NCBI RefSeq assembly: GCF_963924675.1
Contig: NC_089221.1
Location: 137,062,263-137,126,262 of the forward strand
Length of the DNA: 64,000 bases
Reading direction: 5' to 3'
Source of the DNA: Phocoena phocoena
Lineage: Eukaryota > Chordata > Mammalia > Artiodactyla > Phocoenidae
How positions within the stretch are numbered: the stretch's first letter is position 1; the number at the start of each line of letters is the position of its first letter. Under the pieces are notes generated by a model that did no database searches, was not told the DNA's origin, and saw only the letters and a list, made by a program, of their open reading frames with translations. Positions 1-11,819 of this stretch are shown here, piece by piece. The position numbers and the translations under genes are program-made.

Positions 1-24
1 ATATTCTATGCTGGGTTGCTGTGT

Positions 25-150
25 GTTATCTCACTCTTTTATAGGTGAGTAAACTGCTGAGAGGGGAATGACTTGCTCAGGGTCCCACAGCTAGCTAAGC
101 TGAGCTGGCTCCAGCTGTGCTGATTCCCAGAGCCCTCTCTCTGTTGGCAC
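25..150 (-). repeat. MIR SINE fragment
   Basis: The stretch reads as the reverse complement of a mammalian-wide MIR: an ACAGGTGAGTAAACTG-like block followed by TGACTTGCTCAGGGTCCCACAGCTAG, which matches the conserved MIR core. It is heavily diverged. Family assignment is by eye. Confidence 0.55.
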
Positions 151-2479
151 AGGTCATATTGAGACAAGAAAGAAAGCAATGATTTTTGACATGGAGAAGT
201 ATCATGATAGCTAACCATCTGTGTTTTCCTCCTGCAGCGAAGTGTGAGGCATTCTCTACTGACACGTTTCCATTGCCCGATAGCCCAGGTATACAGCTGT
301 GCTTGGCAGTGTTCAAGTGGCAGGACAGTGATGAAGTGGTAGCTTTAGGGCTCAAGCCCCCTGAAGGGCCAAACTCACTCTTTAAGTGTCTGTCTATTTT
401 GCAATTAGCTAATTCATAAAGGGACTCTGTAACGGTTAGGGTAATTTAATTGCAATCAACGGAGCCCTACTCTAACTAACCTGAAAGAGAGATTGAGAGA
501 GAATATTGAGGAGTCCTCCAAACTGACAGTGTCAAGACACCATGGCTGGAATGAATGAAGGTCAACCAATTTTCCTGAGGCTGCAGGGTCATGGGGGAGG
601 GAAGCAGGTGGATGAACTCAGTTCACATGACCACCTCCTTAGTGTCCACTGAGGTTCCTTTGTACAACTGCTGGTTCCAGGCTCTCCAGGTCACCATATT
701 TACTGCTTCCCTTGAGCCAAGTCTTGGGTGGCATGGCTCAAGCAGTCACAGGCTACCTAGCCCACAAGTGGCCCTTGGTCCTTCTCCCCTCTCCCAATCT
801 GACCTGGCTTTTGTCATGCTTCTACCACTCCAAGAATCATAACACCAAACTCTTGTCATACCCCTAAGTAGAGTTTCCATGCTCTCTCAGTATCTTGCAG
901 CCTGGTGTTATGATTCCTTTGACTCACAAATACAGTTTCTTACTGTGCCCTGTCTTTTGGGAATCTGGGAATAGTTTCTTTGGGACCAGGATAGAGGGCA
1001 AGATGCAAAAAAGTGTAGCATGCCAAATTATTCCCCTTCTTTGACAGACCATCTAAGAACTGGACTCAAACTTAGAGTTGTTTCAAGAGTTAAGGGGCAA
1101 CCTTTGTTCCCCTTCTTGGTTTATGAATTTCAGCCTAGAGCAAACAGTCAACTCCAACATATTTCCTCACTGGCTCTCCTAGAAGATCTGTGGGGACTTC
1201 AGACAGACTGAATCCCTACATCAGAGTCCTGGCAGCAGATACAAATTAGGTCCACCCCATGGACTTTGCTGCAAAAACATTTAAACACATAACCTCCAAA
1301 GTCACTTCTAGCTCTAAGTGTTCATGATTCTCTGATGAAAACAAAGGGAATTTATTTCTGAGAAGAGGGTGATAAACATCTTACTCAAGGAACCATAATT
1401 CATTCTGCTGGATTCTGGAGACTTCCTGGCTGATCATTGAGAATACTACCATAATGATGAATTTCTGCCATTTGCCTGGGAGTTTATGACGTCAGACAGC
1501 AGAGTCTGACTTGACCCTTGGAGGAAAAATGTTATCTAAGCTACGAGGTGACAGACCCTGTCTACCCTCGGAACCAAACACATCACTCTCTGGTTGACTC
1601 AGGCCAACTGACCAGCGGCTGAGGGGTTGCTGACGGTTGATTGAACAGACCATTTGCAACAGACAGAAAACATGGTCTGTGCCATCTGCTCAGCAAGCAA
1701 CCTTCATTGTGGCCAAAAGCCAAGGATAAATTCAAATGAAAAAATCAATTCAATTATGCATGTAACTAAGCTATGTTTCACGGTGAGGAAACTAAAAAAA
1801 AATTGGTTGTCCCATGTAACTGAAGAATATTTTCCCAACCCCCAAATGGCATGCTATTATGTTTTGAGTTGTTCCTTCAAAATGGGAATGGTTGTTATCA
1901 ACCATTTGCACTGATCCTTCTAAAAAAAAAAAAAAAAAGTGTTAGCCGTACAATATGTGACCGCAACACACAGAGGAGCTAGAAATGTTCAGATGTACCA
2001 CCCTTCAATCCAAAACACTATTTGAGGTGGGCTTGCCATCTTGGGTAGAGGAGGGATTCCCAGGTATGTTCCTGAAGTAGAAAAAGGCAGACCCTTTGGC
2101 ACTTAGTCAACTGTATCATCAGCTCAGTTACACAACTAACTGTTGTGACAGTTGCTGGGATCTTGAAATCAATTTCCTTTGACTTGTTTTGAGTAACTCT
2201 GCACACCTAGAGTGTTTGGCTTGAGGTATTTCTGAGAAGGGAATGAAAGTTGGAAATAGAAATGGTACATTTCAGTTGACCTCTCATTAGAAGAGGCAGG
2301 GACCAAACTTAGCCCAGCAGACACTGAGAATGCTAAGATCAGACTCATGACTCTCAGAACAGGAAGAGAGACTGGGAGAGCAAGCAGTCCAAAGCAAAAA
2401 CTGATGATAAAAAGAGTAATAGTAAGAATAATAATAGTAAAACTTATGGATTGTAGAGATTTTATTCAGATGCCTAGCC
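151..2479. other. Unassigned old intergenic/intronic DNA
   Basis: I see no gene and no recognisable repeat in this 2.3-kb stretch. Open frames are short (under 90 codons) and lack any protein family signature. An 18-base A run lies at 1921-1938. A TCCTCCTGCAG string near 230 resembles a splice acceptor, but nothing downstream supports an exon. Confidence 0.4.
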
Positions 2480-3010
2480 AGCATCCATATCTCCCTTCTT
2501 CTTTCCCAACAGAACTTCAGTTTTCTTTGGACATCCAACCTCCCTCCATGTAGCCTCAGGTGAAGCTGACTGTACCCCTCAGAGCCAGGGTAAGTTCCAT
2601 TGGTTAAATGTGTCTTACAAGTAATTGGTCAGAACAGGCACGTGACCCATAAGATATACGCAGAAGTTTGCTGGTGGGATTTAAAAAAATAATAATAAAG
2701 TTACTTTGCTTCAAATAGAGAGTCATAGGAGAGACATCCTTTTTCTTCCCCAGGACATTGACATATGTAGATGTGGTGCCTGGAAGTAAGGCACCCATCC
2801 TGATACCAGCCTAAGAGTGGAGCTAACACTCAGGATCACAAATAGAAATATGGAAAGAGCCAGGTTCTTGAGGAAGTCACTGAGGAACTAATTTAACTAA
2901 CCCTGAAGACATCCTCTCCCTAAACTTTCAGTCACATGAGCCATTACACTTCCTTTTTGAAGCCACTCTGAGATGGAGTTTCAATTACTTGCAGCCAAAA
3001 ACATCCCAAG
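2480..3010 (+). repeat. Candidate degenerate endogenous retroviral LTR
   Basis: The 3' part (2940-3010) reads like the end of an old mammalian LTR: a GAGATGGAGTTTC block followed by TTACTTGCAGCCAAAAACATCC. An upstream AATTGGTCAGAACAGGCACGTGACC stretch resembles the CCAAT-like region of such LTRs. There is no internal retroviral coding sequence nearby, so it would be a solo LTR. The assignment is tentative; the class is probably ERVL or ERV1. Confidence 0.3.
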
Positions 3011-3240
3011 TTAGAGAATGCTTCCCATGTGCCAGCCACTGTGCTTGGTACCCTATAAGCTAAAGGGAAATGATTTTCCCTTATTTGCCTTGTGACAACC
3101 CTGTGAGATGAATATCATTGTTATCTGATTCTACAGTTGAGGAAATTAAGTCTTACAGATATTAAATAATTTGTCAGAATCAGTTGGTAAGTGGTGGAGA
3201 CTAGATTCAATATTTAAGCACTTTGAGTCCAGGACCTAAA
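3011..3240 (-). repeat. MIR SINE
   Basis: The reverse-complement MIR pattern is visible in order: CCATGTGCCAGCCACTGTGCTTGG, then CAACCCTGTGAGATGAATAT, then GAGGAAATTAAG and a GGTAAGTGGTGGAGACTAGATTCAA segment. Confidence 0.6.
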
Positions 3241-3964
3241 ATTTTAGCTTCCATGCGCTGTAACAGAAAAGGAAAAGATTTGTTCCAAAGACACCATAAG
3301 TCAGTATCATCCAAGGGTTGAAACCAAGGTTCAGTGCTCTTTCAACGCCCCTAAGGATGGTGATGATTTCAGAGATCAGGAGCCAGTGTGGTCTCTCCTT
3401 TAACCAAGGCATCGCTTCTCACAAGACCCATACTCTGGCTTGAATGACTAGCCTTTCTCTTTAATCATTAGCCATATTACCTGGTTCTCTATGCCCTTCC
3501 ACCTCCTTTTTCATTTCTGCCTTTTCAGCTCATTAACTGACTTTTTGCAGCCATTGAAGAGAGACATGATTATCCTGGAAACCCCTGCCGTGACAGGGGT
3601 TACATCATTGCCAGTGGGAAGTTCTTACCACCAGGGAAATTAGGCTCTCTGCTGGGGACTTGGAGGATGAGTTGACAGGTTTCCCATATTAATTGGTTTC
3701 AGTCTTGATTCATTGGGTCTCTCAAGCCAGGTGACAGCTCAATAGTGGCCAGAAGTCCCAGACATGGAAAGAAGGCAGACACCTGAAGCTGCTTTAAGCC
3801 GAGGATGGGTCACCAGGAACCCCCCCATAGGGACCTCACAGGCCTTTGATTGTCCATGAGTGAAAAGACATACTGACAATGGCATGACAGACTGATATCA
3901 TCATGCTAATAGGACAAAGAGAAATGAGGAGCCCACCCTTGCACTGTGGGGTTCTAGAAGTGGG
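3241..3964. other. Unassigned DNA
   Basis: No gene or recognisable repeat is visible. The sequence is ordinary mid-GC mammalian DNA without open frames of note. Confidence 0.35.
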
Positions 3965-4200
3965 AAAGCAGTAGGATGTCGTGGTTTTGAGCATGGTCTC
4001 ATAATTAAGCACATATGGATTTGACTCCCAGTTCAGTTACTTGTTGACTAGTGAATGCAAAAAAGTGAGTAATGGAACATCCCTGAACCTCAGTTTCCTC
4101 TTCTGTAAAAAATAAGGGTAGGATGATTGTGGGGATTAGACATGATGAGCATTACTCTGGAACATAGTAAATGCGTAGCACCTTTGAAGGTAATGATACT
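3965..4200 (+). repeat. MIR SINE
   Basis: Plus-oriented MIR. GTGGTTTTGAGCATGGTCTC (tRNA-like head) is followed by CTGAACCTCAGTTTCCTCTTCTGTAAAA and GGAACATAGTAAATGCG, matching the order of the MIR core and tail. Confidence 0.6.
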
Positions 4201-5114
4201 GGCTGCAATAATGATGACAATAATATGACAAATTGAGTGGATAGAGAACATGTGCTAATTCTCATGGTCAAAATTTCTTCTTAGTAACAACTCTAGACAG
4301 GTCCCATACTTGAGACTCTCCGCTTCTGTTTTGCCCCATGCTCCCATGTTTCTTCCCTCCTTAAGGAAAGCACAATTTGGTGCACTTGAACTTTACCCAA
4401 AAAACTGGATCTTCTGTGACTGACTACAAAGATGATTTCCTATTGTATCAAGCTGTGTTAATGGTGAACACCCACCTCAACCCAGTAGAGCCAATTAGTC
4501 AGGCTACATACAGAATTGGAAAAGGTGAACCAACACAGATATGGTTACTTTCAAGAGAAAATGTTGGTTACAGGGTAACTAAGCCTCAGTATTCAAAGCT
4601 ATTATAATGATCTTATCAGGTTCATGGTGTGAAGACTTGGACTATGCCTTATTCAAATATCTCCACAGGATTTCATTTTATCTGCCATTGAATATGGTGT
4701 AGTTATCCAGTTGGCCAAAATATACATGTCTTATCTGACAAGGTAGCAAGGAAGATTTGCACCCAGGTTTCTAAGTCTATTGGTTGAAGTAAGGTATGTG
4801 CAGACTATCATTTGAGCAATTTTTTTGGCATCATATTTAATTGGATCCCCTCCTTTTGTGCCTGTATGTGTAAAACTGAAATACATAGAAGAAATGATCT
4901 AGTGCAGAGTTGTAACTGTGCTCCATGGATCCCTGGTAGAATGATGAAGGTACTGCCAAGGGTTTGAGGCTAGGGGAAGACTGGAGTTTATGAAACTCTA
5001 GAATGCCCACCCATGACTTTAACCAGATCTTCTATTTCTGCTTTCCCTGCTGGGTTTCCATGTGATGTTACTCAAAACATTTTTTTAAAGTTTGGACATC
5101 ACCCTCCTGATTGA
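4201..5114. other. Unassigned DNA
   Basis: No repeat family or gene could be recognised. The longest frame (4377-4607, 76 codons) has no domain signature and is probably chance. Confidence 0.35.
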
Positions 5115-5245
5115 ACCCACTCATTTTTCAGGAGAGGAAACTACAGCCCAGAAAAGTCATCTGACTTCCAAGGTTGCACAACTAGCTACTAATGGAATCT
5201 GGATTAGAATTCCAGACTCAGAGATCAGCACAGTTGCCTAAGAAA
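5115..5245 (-). repeat. MIR SINE fragment
   Basis: Reverse-complement MIR core: CAGGAGAGGAAACTACAGCCCAGAAAAGTCA followed by AAGGTTGCACAACTAGCTACTAATGGAATCTGGATTAGAATTCCAGACTC. Confidence 0.55.
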
Positions 5246-5364
5246 AGCTACTGAAGCATTCTCTTGCAAGCATACACTTTTAATCTTCATGACTGTCACT
5301 GTGAACATCAACAAACACTACTGTCATATACCTCCCTATGAGTGTGTGATACTATATTTGGCAC

Positions 5365-5515
5365 TTTAGGGCTTAGAGGGGCAGAGTGCAGGGGTAATAT
5401 CAGGAAGGCTTCTGGAGAATGAATTCCTGGACAAAGTTTTGAATGCTACATATGAGTTTAGCAGGTGGAAAAAGGAAGAAGCGGGAGTATTCCAAGCATT
5501 AAACCTCTTTGAAAT
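5365..5515 (-). repeat. Possible L2 LINE fragment
   Basis: The AGGAAGGCTTCTGGAGAATG, GAATGCTACATATGAGTTTAGCAGG and GAGTATTCCAAGCA blocks occur in the order seen in reverse-complement L2 3' regions. It is very diverged. DNA from 5516 to 6649 is otherwise unassigned; 6225-6540 has an LTR-like look (ACCAATCAGA) without decisive features. Confidence 0.3.
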
Positions 5516-6649
5516 TGAGAACGGTGTTATAAATATAAGTCCTATAGTTCTCACCAAATTACCAAGTGTAGCAGTCAGAGTCCAGTCAGAAAACAGCAAG
5601 CAGATTAATATTTCAAATCAGAGGATTTAATCCAGCAAAGTACTTACAAAGTGTTGGAAATGCTAAAAGAACAAAAAGGAAAAGTTGCTCAAGCCGGAGA
5701 CTAGGAAAAAGCAGAAAGCAGCTCTATGTTGGGACAAAGACGAGAACATGTTATTATCCAAGTGCAGGAATGCACTTATGACTGCGCCACTGGGGGTGCC
5801 AGAAAGGGTGATGGAACCATGAAGGAGGACCAACAGGGAGGGCTCTCCCAGGCCGGTACTGAGCCATTGTGACTGAGGTTGGAATTGGCAGAGATGCAGT
5901 CACTCCCAAAGATCACACGAAGAACACACCGTCTCACTTCCTCCCACCATCCAACTTCGTACCAGTGCTTCCCCTTGGCTGAGCCTACAAAGCAGGTCTG
6001 AGATCTGTGGTTTGCAGGGGTCCAGGCCCTGTAATGCAGAGCAGCGTGTGTAAAGGCAAGAATGGTGCTGAGAATAAGCAGGAAATAACCAGCACATCAT
6101 ATTTTCTAAATGTAATATTCTTCCCAGAAATGTCCCCAGGGTCTTGCTCCCTCTCCCCTACAAATACACACTGACACAGTGATATATCCACAGTAGCAAC
6201 CCAGTAGTGGATATTTGCAATTCTTTATCTGTCCAGTACCTTAAGTCTCTTCCTATCTGGGGGGAATCCCCCATTGTACAAAGATGAAGCTCTAGATCCT
6301 GGATTTCCCTGCTTACTTGCAGCTAGGAGGTGGCACATGACCAAGGCTCCACCAATCAGATACATCTGTTCCTAGACTTGGAATCAGGAGCTAGTGACCC
6401 AAAGAAGTAGCAACAGGGAGGTTCCATCCTGATGAGAAGTAGCCACATCCAGGTTCCAAGTGCTGTGGCAATTGTGTCCTTACCAAACTGGTCTGACATG
6501 TGACCTGGCCCTTAATCTCTAGCCTCCCAGGGATTTTGGAAACTATCAAAACCTTTCTAATAATTTCACTTTCTGCTTAAATCATCTAGAATAATTGTCT
6601 ATTGCTCACAACAAAGAACCTCTACTAGCATAAACTCCTTCCTTGTTTT

Positions 6650-7024
6650 TTTTTTTTTGTTTTGTTTTTTTTTTTTTTTATTTATTTCATTCATTTATTT
6701 TTGGCTGCGTTGGGTCTCTGTTGCTGCGTGTGGGCTTTTCTCTAGTTGCGGCGAGCAGGGGCTACTCTTCGTTGTGGTGTGCGGGCTTCTCATTGCGGTG
6801 GCCTCCCCTGTAGTGGAGCACAGGCTCTAGGCACGCTGGCCTCAGCAGTTGTGGCACGTGGGCTCAGCAGTTGCGGCTTGCGGGCTCCAGAGCACAGGCT
6901 CAGCAGCCGTGGCTCACGGGCCCAGTTGCTCCGTGGCATGTGGGATCCTCCCAGACCAGGGCCCGAACCCGTGTCCCCCGCATTGGCAGGCGGATTCCCA
7001 ACCACTGCGCCACCAGGGAAGCCC
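6650..7024 (-). mobile_element. CHR-type tRNA-derived SINE (long form) with perfect TSD
   Basis: A minus-strand SINE. Its T-rich tail is at 6650-6700, and the tRNA-like head is at the right end, reading CCACTGCGCCACCAGGGAAGCCC on the plus strand. The body carries GGCTGCGTTGGGTCTCTGTTGC, typical of the longer tRNA-Glu-related CHR SINEs of cetaceans and their relatives. An identical 15-bp TSD (CTCCTTCCTTGTTTT) lies at 6635-6649 and 7025-7039. The open frames here are chance readings of the SINE. Confidence 0.93.
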
Positions 7025-7039
7025 CTCCTTCCTTGTTTT

Positions 7040-7507
7040 GTGACCAGAGATCTTATATCTTCAGTCTAGCCCTTACGATTGCCCATGAGTTTTAGGGAGT
7101 TTCATTTCCTACAATATCCAAGAGAAACAGGCACTGGCAAATAAGTAGACTTTGGCCTAGAACCCTCTAGAAGTCCTGAGAGGCTGGGATGTGCTACCAG
7201 CCTCCAGCATCCATAGGTATGGAATCAAGCTATCCCCAGCCATGACCATGGAGAAGAGTCACTTGCCTTGAGGGTTAAGTTCAAAACCCAGTGGCAGAGA
7301 CTGGATCATCTTCATACCTCTCCCACAAAGGTTCACTGCACCCAGGAAGCTCTTGACTTTGTTGCATCTCCTTCCCTCTCCCAAGCCAAGTTCTGTCAGA
7401 AGTTATTAGCCTCTACCCCCTTGCAATTTCAGAACCTCCAGCCTCCTTGCGATGTCAGTCAGCAATTTCCAAGGACCTCTCTTACTCTAAATCATCATCT
7501 ATTAAAT
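7040..7507. other. Unassigned DNA
   Basis: Between the SINE and the next LTR-like element I see no gene or known repeat. Confidence 0.35.
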
Positions 7508-8050
7508 TAGTCATCTATTGCTGTGTAATAAATCACCTCAAAACTTAGTGGCTTAAAACGATAATAGTATTTATTACTTCCCATGGTTTCTGGAGGTCAG
7601 GCATTCAGTCAGGGCACAATAGGAATGGCTTATCACTGCTCCACAATGTTTGAGGGTCTCAGCTAGAAAATTCAAATGCTGGAGGTTATACTCATCTGAG
7701 GGCTCATTCATTCAGATATCTGACAGTTGATGCTGGCTGCAGACCTAGCTGGGGTGACCAACTGAAACACCTTCCGCACATGGCTTCTCCATGGCTTGGG
7801 CTTCCTTACAACATGACAGCTGCGTTCCAAGAAACAGGTGGAAGCAATATTGCCTTCTAGCCTCAGAAGTCATGTGGCATCACTTCCACCACATTCTGTC
7901 GGTCAAGCCAGTTACAAAGATCCACCCCATTTCAAGGGGAGGACACAAAGACCTCCACGTCTCAATGGAGGAATATCAATGTCATATTGTAAGACAAGCC
8001 CATGGAATGGGAGATATATTGATGAAGTTTTCTTGAAAATATTTTCTGCC
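7508..8050. repeat. Old LTR-like repeat (MaLR/ERVL type)
   Basis: The stretch opens with AGTCATCTATTGCTGTGTAATAAATC and CAAAACTTAGTGGCTTAAAAC. It continues through CTGGAGGTCAGGCATTCAGTCAGGGCACA and GGCTTCCTTACAACATG to TCATATTGTAAGACAAGCCCATGGAATGGGAGATAT. This ordered set is characteristic of a common mammalian LTR-derived repeat of about 500 bp. Its exact family (MLT-like) is from memory. The open frames of about 80 codons inside it are not genes. Confidence 0.45.
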
Positions 8051-9049
8051 CCAGTCACCTTCAGTAATTCTCAGGTTTAAAAGGCCTCTTTGGACTCATT
8101 CTTCTTTGATCATGTAGCAACTTACTCTGTACCTGACCTTCTAAGTATAGCCGTTCTCAGTGAGTCCACCTACCTTCTAGGAAGGGGACTGTACTCAGTG
8201 TGTCCCAGGGGCTCTTCCGGATCCTTCTTCTGAAGAAAAGCAAATAAATGCAAATGTCATCTCAATAGAGCTCTCTGCTACACACACGAACCCAAAGATA
8301 CTGATTTCACTGACTCCTCGGAGCTGTACAACACATTATGGTTCACACTGCTCTTTTGCTCGCACAGCTCATTTAATCAATAACTCCAAGGTGATTTTTC
8401 TGATAAAAAAATAAATAAACTACACAGAATTAAGTACAAACTTGGCTCGAAAATTGCTCACACTCCACTTTCCCCACTCAGCTTCTGCCACCTTGAATTA
8501 CATTCATGAAGACCCAGCCCCTCAAGGGCTGACACCTCAGCATAAAATGCATTCCACATCAGCAAGCTTGTTGAGGTGGGAGAGGAAACCCAACAAGGTG
8601 GGGTAGGAAGGTGGCTTACACAACAGGAAGAGGAGGCCCTAAACTTGAGTTAATGTTCCCAAGTAAGGATCCTGCAGGAGCTGGATGATTTGGAGATGGA
8701 AAGGCAACAAATAAATTGACCGTGCTTTTAGTCCTTAGGCAAAGCATCAGGGATTCACTGCTGAGAATTTTCACAACACCCTCCTGCAGCCTTGCTCCCT
8801 CAGTCCTTTGCTGTAGGCCAGGCCTGACTCTGTGTGAGACAAGGGCAAAGTCATGTCAGGCAAGACGGAACTGTGTAAAAACTCTAGACTGCTCAACAAC
8901 GTAGAGATTCTAGTCCCTGATTTTGATGGAGGAGAATCACTTTAGGTTTCTACCATGACTGTAGAATAGGAGTCACTTGCACTTGTCAAAAAGCTTTAGT
9001 TTATCAATGCTCGAATTTGAAATGGGCCTCTCATAGTAAATAAAAAGAA
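8051..9049. other. Unassigned DNA
   Basis: About 1 kb without a recognisable repeat or coding signature. A short AT-rich run (AAAAAAATAAATAAAC) is at 8404-8419. Confidence 0.35.
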
Positions 9050-9270
9050 TAGCCATCCTTTGAAGATGCTTAGTTTGTGCCAATCACTGAGCCATGCTCT
9101 TCACAGGTGTTATTGAATTTGATTGATTAATCAACTTAATCAAACACGTTATTGAGTACCTATCATGGTCTCCTAGAGTTTATATTCTTTGAGGTATGTC
9201 CGTTAGAGCTGGGACTAAAACTGCTTCTCTGGGATTCCACAGCCTGACACATTAACCACAAAGCCATAGA
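9050..9270 (-). repeat. Diverged MIR-like fragment
   Basis: Weak match to reverse-complement MIR: TTGTGCCAATCACTGAGCCATGCTCTTCACA, then GAGCTGGGACTAAAACTGC and CTGACACATTAACCACAAAGCC. A central segment looks inserted or scrambled. Confidence 0.4.
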
Positions 9271-9454
9271 ACCGCATGCTGGTAATGGGTGTATCTTCCA
9301 TGACCTGAGGGGTTAGGGCCAGGCATCCAAGGGTTCATCTTGGGCTGCAGGGCTTAGCAGGCTGAACTAAGAGTTTGGAATCCCTTGGTGATTTGTGGAG
9401 ACAACTCAAAGGAGGAAAATGGAGGGGTTCTCACAGGCCCAGCGTAGGTAGAGC

Positions 9455-9640
9455 GGATGTCAGAATGACTGGCCAGGCCTAGGTTGGAATTCCAGCTCTG
9501 CCACTTGTTAGCTATGTGACCTTGGGTGAGTTACTTCACCTCTCTGTAAAGAGGGGATAAAATAATTAAACAAGATAATGAGCTCAAGTATAGTCCCTGG
9601 CCCACAAGAAGTGATCATTCATTCAATGCTCAGTGAAGAT
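9455..9640 (+). repeat. MIR SINE
   Basis: Strong MIR signature: GGAATTCCAGCTCTGCCACTTGTTAGCTATGTGACCTTGGGTGAGTTACTTCACCTCTCTG followed by a GGGGATAAAATAATTAAA-type tail. Confidence 0.75.
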
Positions 9641-9849
9641 GAAGATAAGAATGAGGATGCAGCCTAGCAGGAGGGTCTCCAGGTGGTAGTCAGAGCCTGG
9701 AAGCCAAGAATGAGAGTTGAATATACTGCGAAACAAAGTGGTGAACAAAATCTGCATGCCAGCACCTCAGAGGTAAAGACTGGGGGATTGCACCAAGCTA
9801 GGAAAAAGGGAGAAGGTCAAATATCAAGAAAGATGCAATTCACTATTTC

Positions 9850-9990
9850 TTTAATTCGTTCATCCACTCAGTCATTCAGTAAACATTTCCCAGGCCCCTG
9901 CTACATGCAAGAAGCTCTGTAGTGCCAAAAGGAATATAGGAACTGGTGCTGTCTGAGAGAGCTGGGCAGAGAGGCAGTCAGGAGCACAAA
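9850..9990 (-). repeat. L2 LINE 3'-end fragment
   Basis: Reverse-complement L2 end: TTCATCCACTCAGTCATTCAGTAAACATTTCCCAGGCCCCTGCTACATGCAAGAAGC, corresponding to the usual TTCATTCAACAAATATTTATTGAG pattern. Confidence 0.45.
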
Positions 9991-10384
9991 TATCATCAAA
10001 AGGCTTTTGGAAATACCAGTCCAGAGATGTGGGGCTATGCTGGTGCATCAGGAAACAGAGTAGGGACTCGCAGCCTTCTGCCATGGTTCAAGTAGCCTCA
10101 CAGGCATTGAATTCTAGCAGTTTAAGATGCCATCGGGGACTAGATTGGAAAGGCCTCCCTGGATGGTCCTGTCCAGTCTGGACCATCCCAAGTAAACCTA
10201 ATCACTCTTAGAGCCAAGCTCTGAGACAGACGTGGTTTCAGGGGTCTCAGGCTTGCCCCTCACATGTCCAAAACAGGCAGCTACCTACCACTGCAAGGGG
10301 CCAGCCAGCCAAAAACGGTCCTTTTGAACTGCCAGAAACCCCCTCACCAGAGCCAGGTCCACAGGGAGACATCCACTTAGCAGC
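9991..10384. other. Unassigned DNA
   Basis: No gene or known repeat recognised. A 60-codon frame at 10029-10211 has no family signature. Confidence 0.35.
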
Positions 10385-10530
10385 TCCACTCACATGTACC
10401 AAGAGCTTACTTACTATGTGCCAGTCTCTGGTCTAGGTCTGGGGATACAGTATTGAATTAAAAAAATGAGGTCCCTGCCCCCTTGGGGTGTATGTTCAGG
10501 TTGGGGAAACAAACAGCTAGAGAGCCACAA
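10385..10530 (-). repeat. L2 LINE fragment
   Basis: Reverse-complement L2 pattern: AGAGCTTACTTACTATGTGCCAGTCTCTGGTCTAGGTCTGGGGATACAGTATTGAA, then GGTCCCTGCCCCCTTGG. Confidence 0.55.
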
Positions 10531-10984
10531 TCCCTTATGTGAAACATTCACCACAGATATTTTGGGGAGAAAGAGAATTTTTCACATTTTAGAGAGGTCA
10601 TGCTGTTCAAATTCCATGTAATACGTTATACCCCACGGAGTCTGGGCCAGCTCTTCATAGTCAAACACATTAACAGTTCTGTAGCTGCACATATCCATGT
10701 TTACACTAAGAGGGATAAATTAAGAAAAAAGGTAGTTTCACATCAGTTCAGGTCATATTTTGCTACAAAAACTTCAGATTTATATCAAAAACAAACTGAT
10801 GCGTGTCCAAACTATTTTTTTTAATGTTCTACCTTGAGGGCATTTGGAATTTCAGAATTACAGAGGAGGACTGTAAACAAGATAATTTTAGATAGTGATA
10901 CAGGCAATGAAGATAATCAAAGAGGATCATATAATCCTGAGTGAGGCAGGGAGAGAGCAACTTTACGTAAGATGGGCTCTTATC

Positions 10985-11100
10985 TGAAGCACCATGCAGG
11001 ACCTTCATACACATTGTCTCATGTCATCCCTCTACTCCCTGGGAGGTAATGCTATCTCTTCCATTTTACAGTAAGGAGCCGGAGGACTGGTACCATTCAG
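10985..11100 (-). repeat. MIR SINE fragment
   Basis: Reverse-complement MIR: ATACACATTGTCTCATGTCATCCC, GGGAGGTAATGCTATC and CCATTTTACAGTAAGGAGCCGGAGG. Confidence 0.5.
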
Positions 11101-11115
11101 AACCTCGTGCTACGC

Positions 11116-11363
11116 CAGCATTTCCCAAATCTCCGCAAACAAATACCACTCGTGGTTTTACCACATTCACATACCACACTGCTAGTCCTTAAGGTTCTCC
11201 TTTAAATCAAATCAGTTTTTTTAACTTACATAAGTTTATTTTTAAAGGAAGCATTATAGAACTACCATAAGTGGAAAGATAGTTTCTTCGTAATACACAT
11301 ACAAATGTTTGCCTCAACGCTACCTAAACGTTATCTATGTAGACCACACTTTGGGAAATGCTG
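11116..11363. mobile_element. Non-autonomous hAT-like DNA transposon with 14-bp terminal inverted repeats
   Basis: A 248-bp segment bounded by perfect 14-bp inverted termini, CAGCATTTCCCAAA at 11116-11129 and its exact reverse complement at 11350-11363. The CAG...CTG ends resemble hAT-Charlie family MITEs such as the MER group. The flanking 8-mers do not match, as expected for an old copy. It contains no transposase. The family is unnamed because I could not match the interior. Confidence 0.5.
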
Positions 11364-11569
11364 ACCTATAGGCCAACAAGCGGAACTCAGCCTGAGTCCA
11401 ACAGTCTTCCTCTTGCCAGGCACTGCCATTCTAGACCAGGATGGTAGCAAAGACCAACTGGACCCATTTCCCCAGCTCACTCCACATCTTAGACCCAGTG
11501 GAGTCTTCACCTTCCTAGGAATGTGTCCAGAATGGACTCTGAGGATCAAAGAAGAGGAGGAGCCTCCAG

Positions 11570-11735
11570 GCACTGTGCCAGCGCCTTGTTGAAGCTTCAC
11601 AATCCTGGGGTGGATGACACTACTACTCTCATTTCACAAAAGAGGACACTAAGACAAGGGGAGGCCAAGGTCACAGAACAACCAGAGGCAGAGCTGGACC
11701 TCAAACTCGGCTCTCAGACCTCCAAAGCTTTCACT
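11570..11735 (-). repeat. MIR SINE
   Basis: Reverse-complement MIR: CTCTCATTTCACAAAAGAGGACACTAAGACAAGGGGAGGCCAAGGTCACAGAACAACCAGAGGCAGAGCTGGACC. The overlapping 110-codon frame is a chance reading through this SINE. Confidence 0.6.
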
Positions 11736-11819
11736 CAGTATTTTCAGCCTCAGCCTTGCCCAATACCGCTCGCATTCTCCCTTAGGGTTCCCAGAGCGCT
11801 CTGCTACACAGCTCTACTA

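Noticed and set aside
230..420. Possible exon after a TCCTCCTGCAG acceptor-like string
   Set aside because: The downstream frame (77 codons) has no protein family similarity I recognise and no paired donor that stands out.
6746..7095. Overlapping 60-107 codon frames on both strands
   Set aside because: They all lie within a CHR SINE, which is GC-rich and produces chance frames; the same patterns recur in the other SINE copies.
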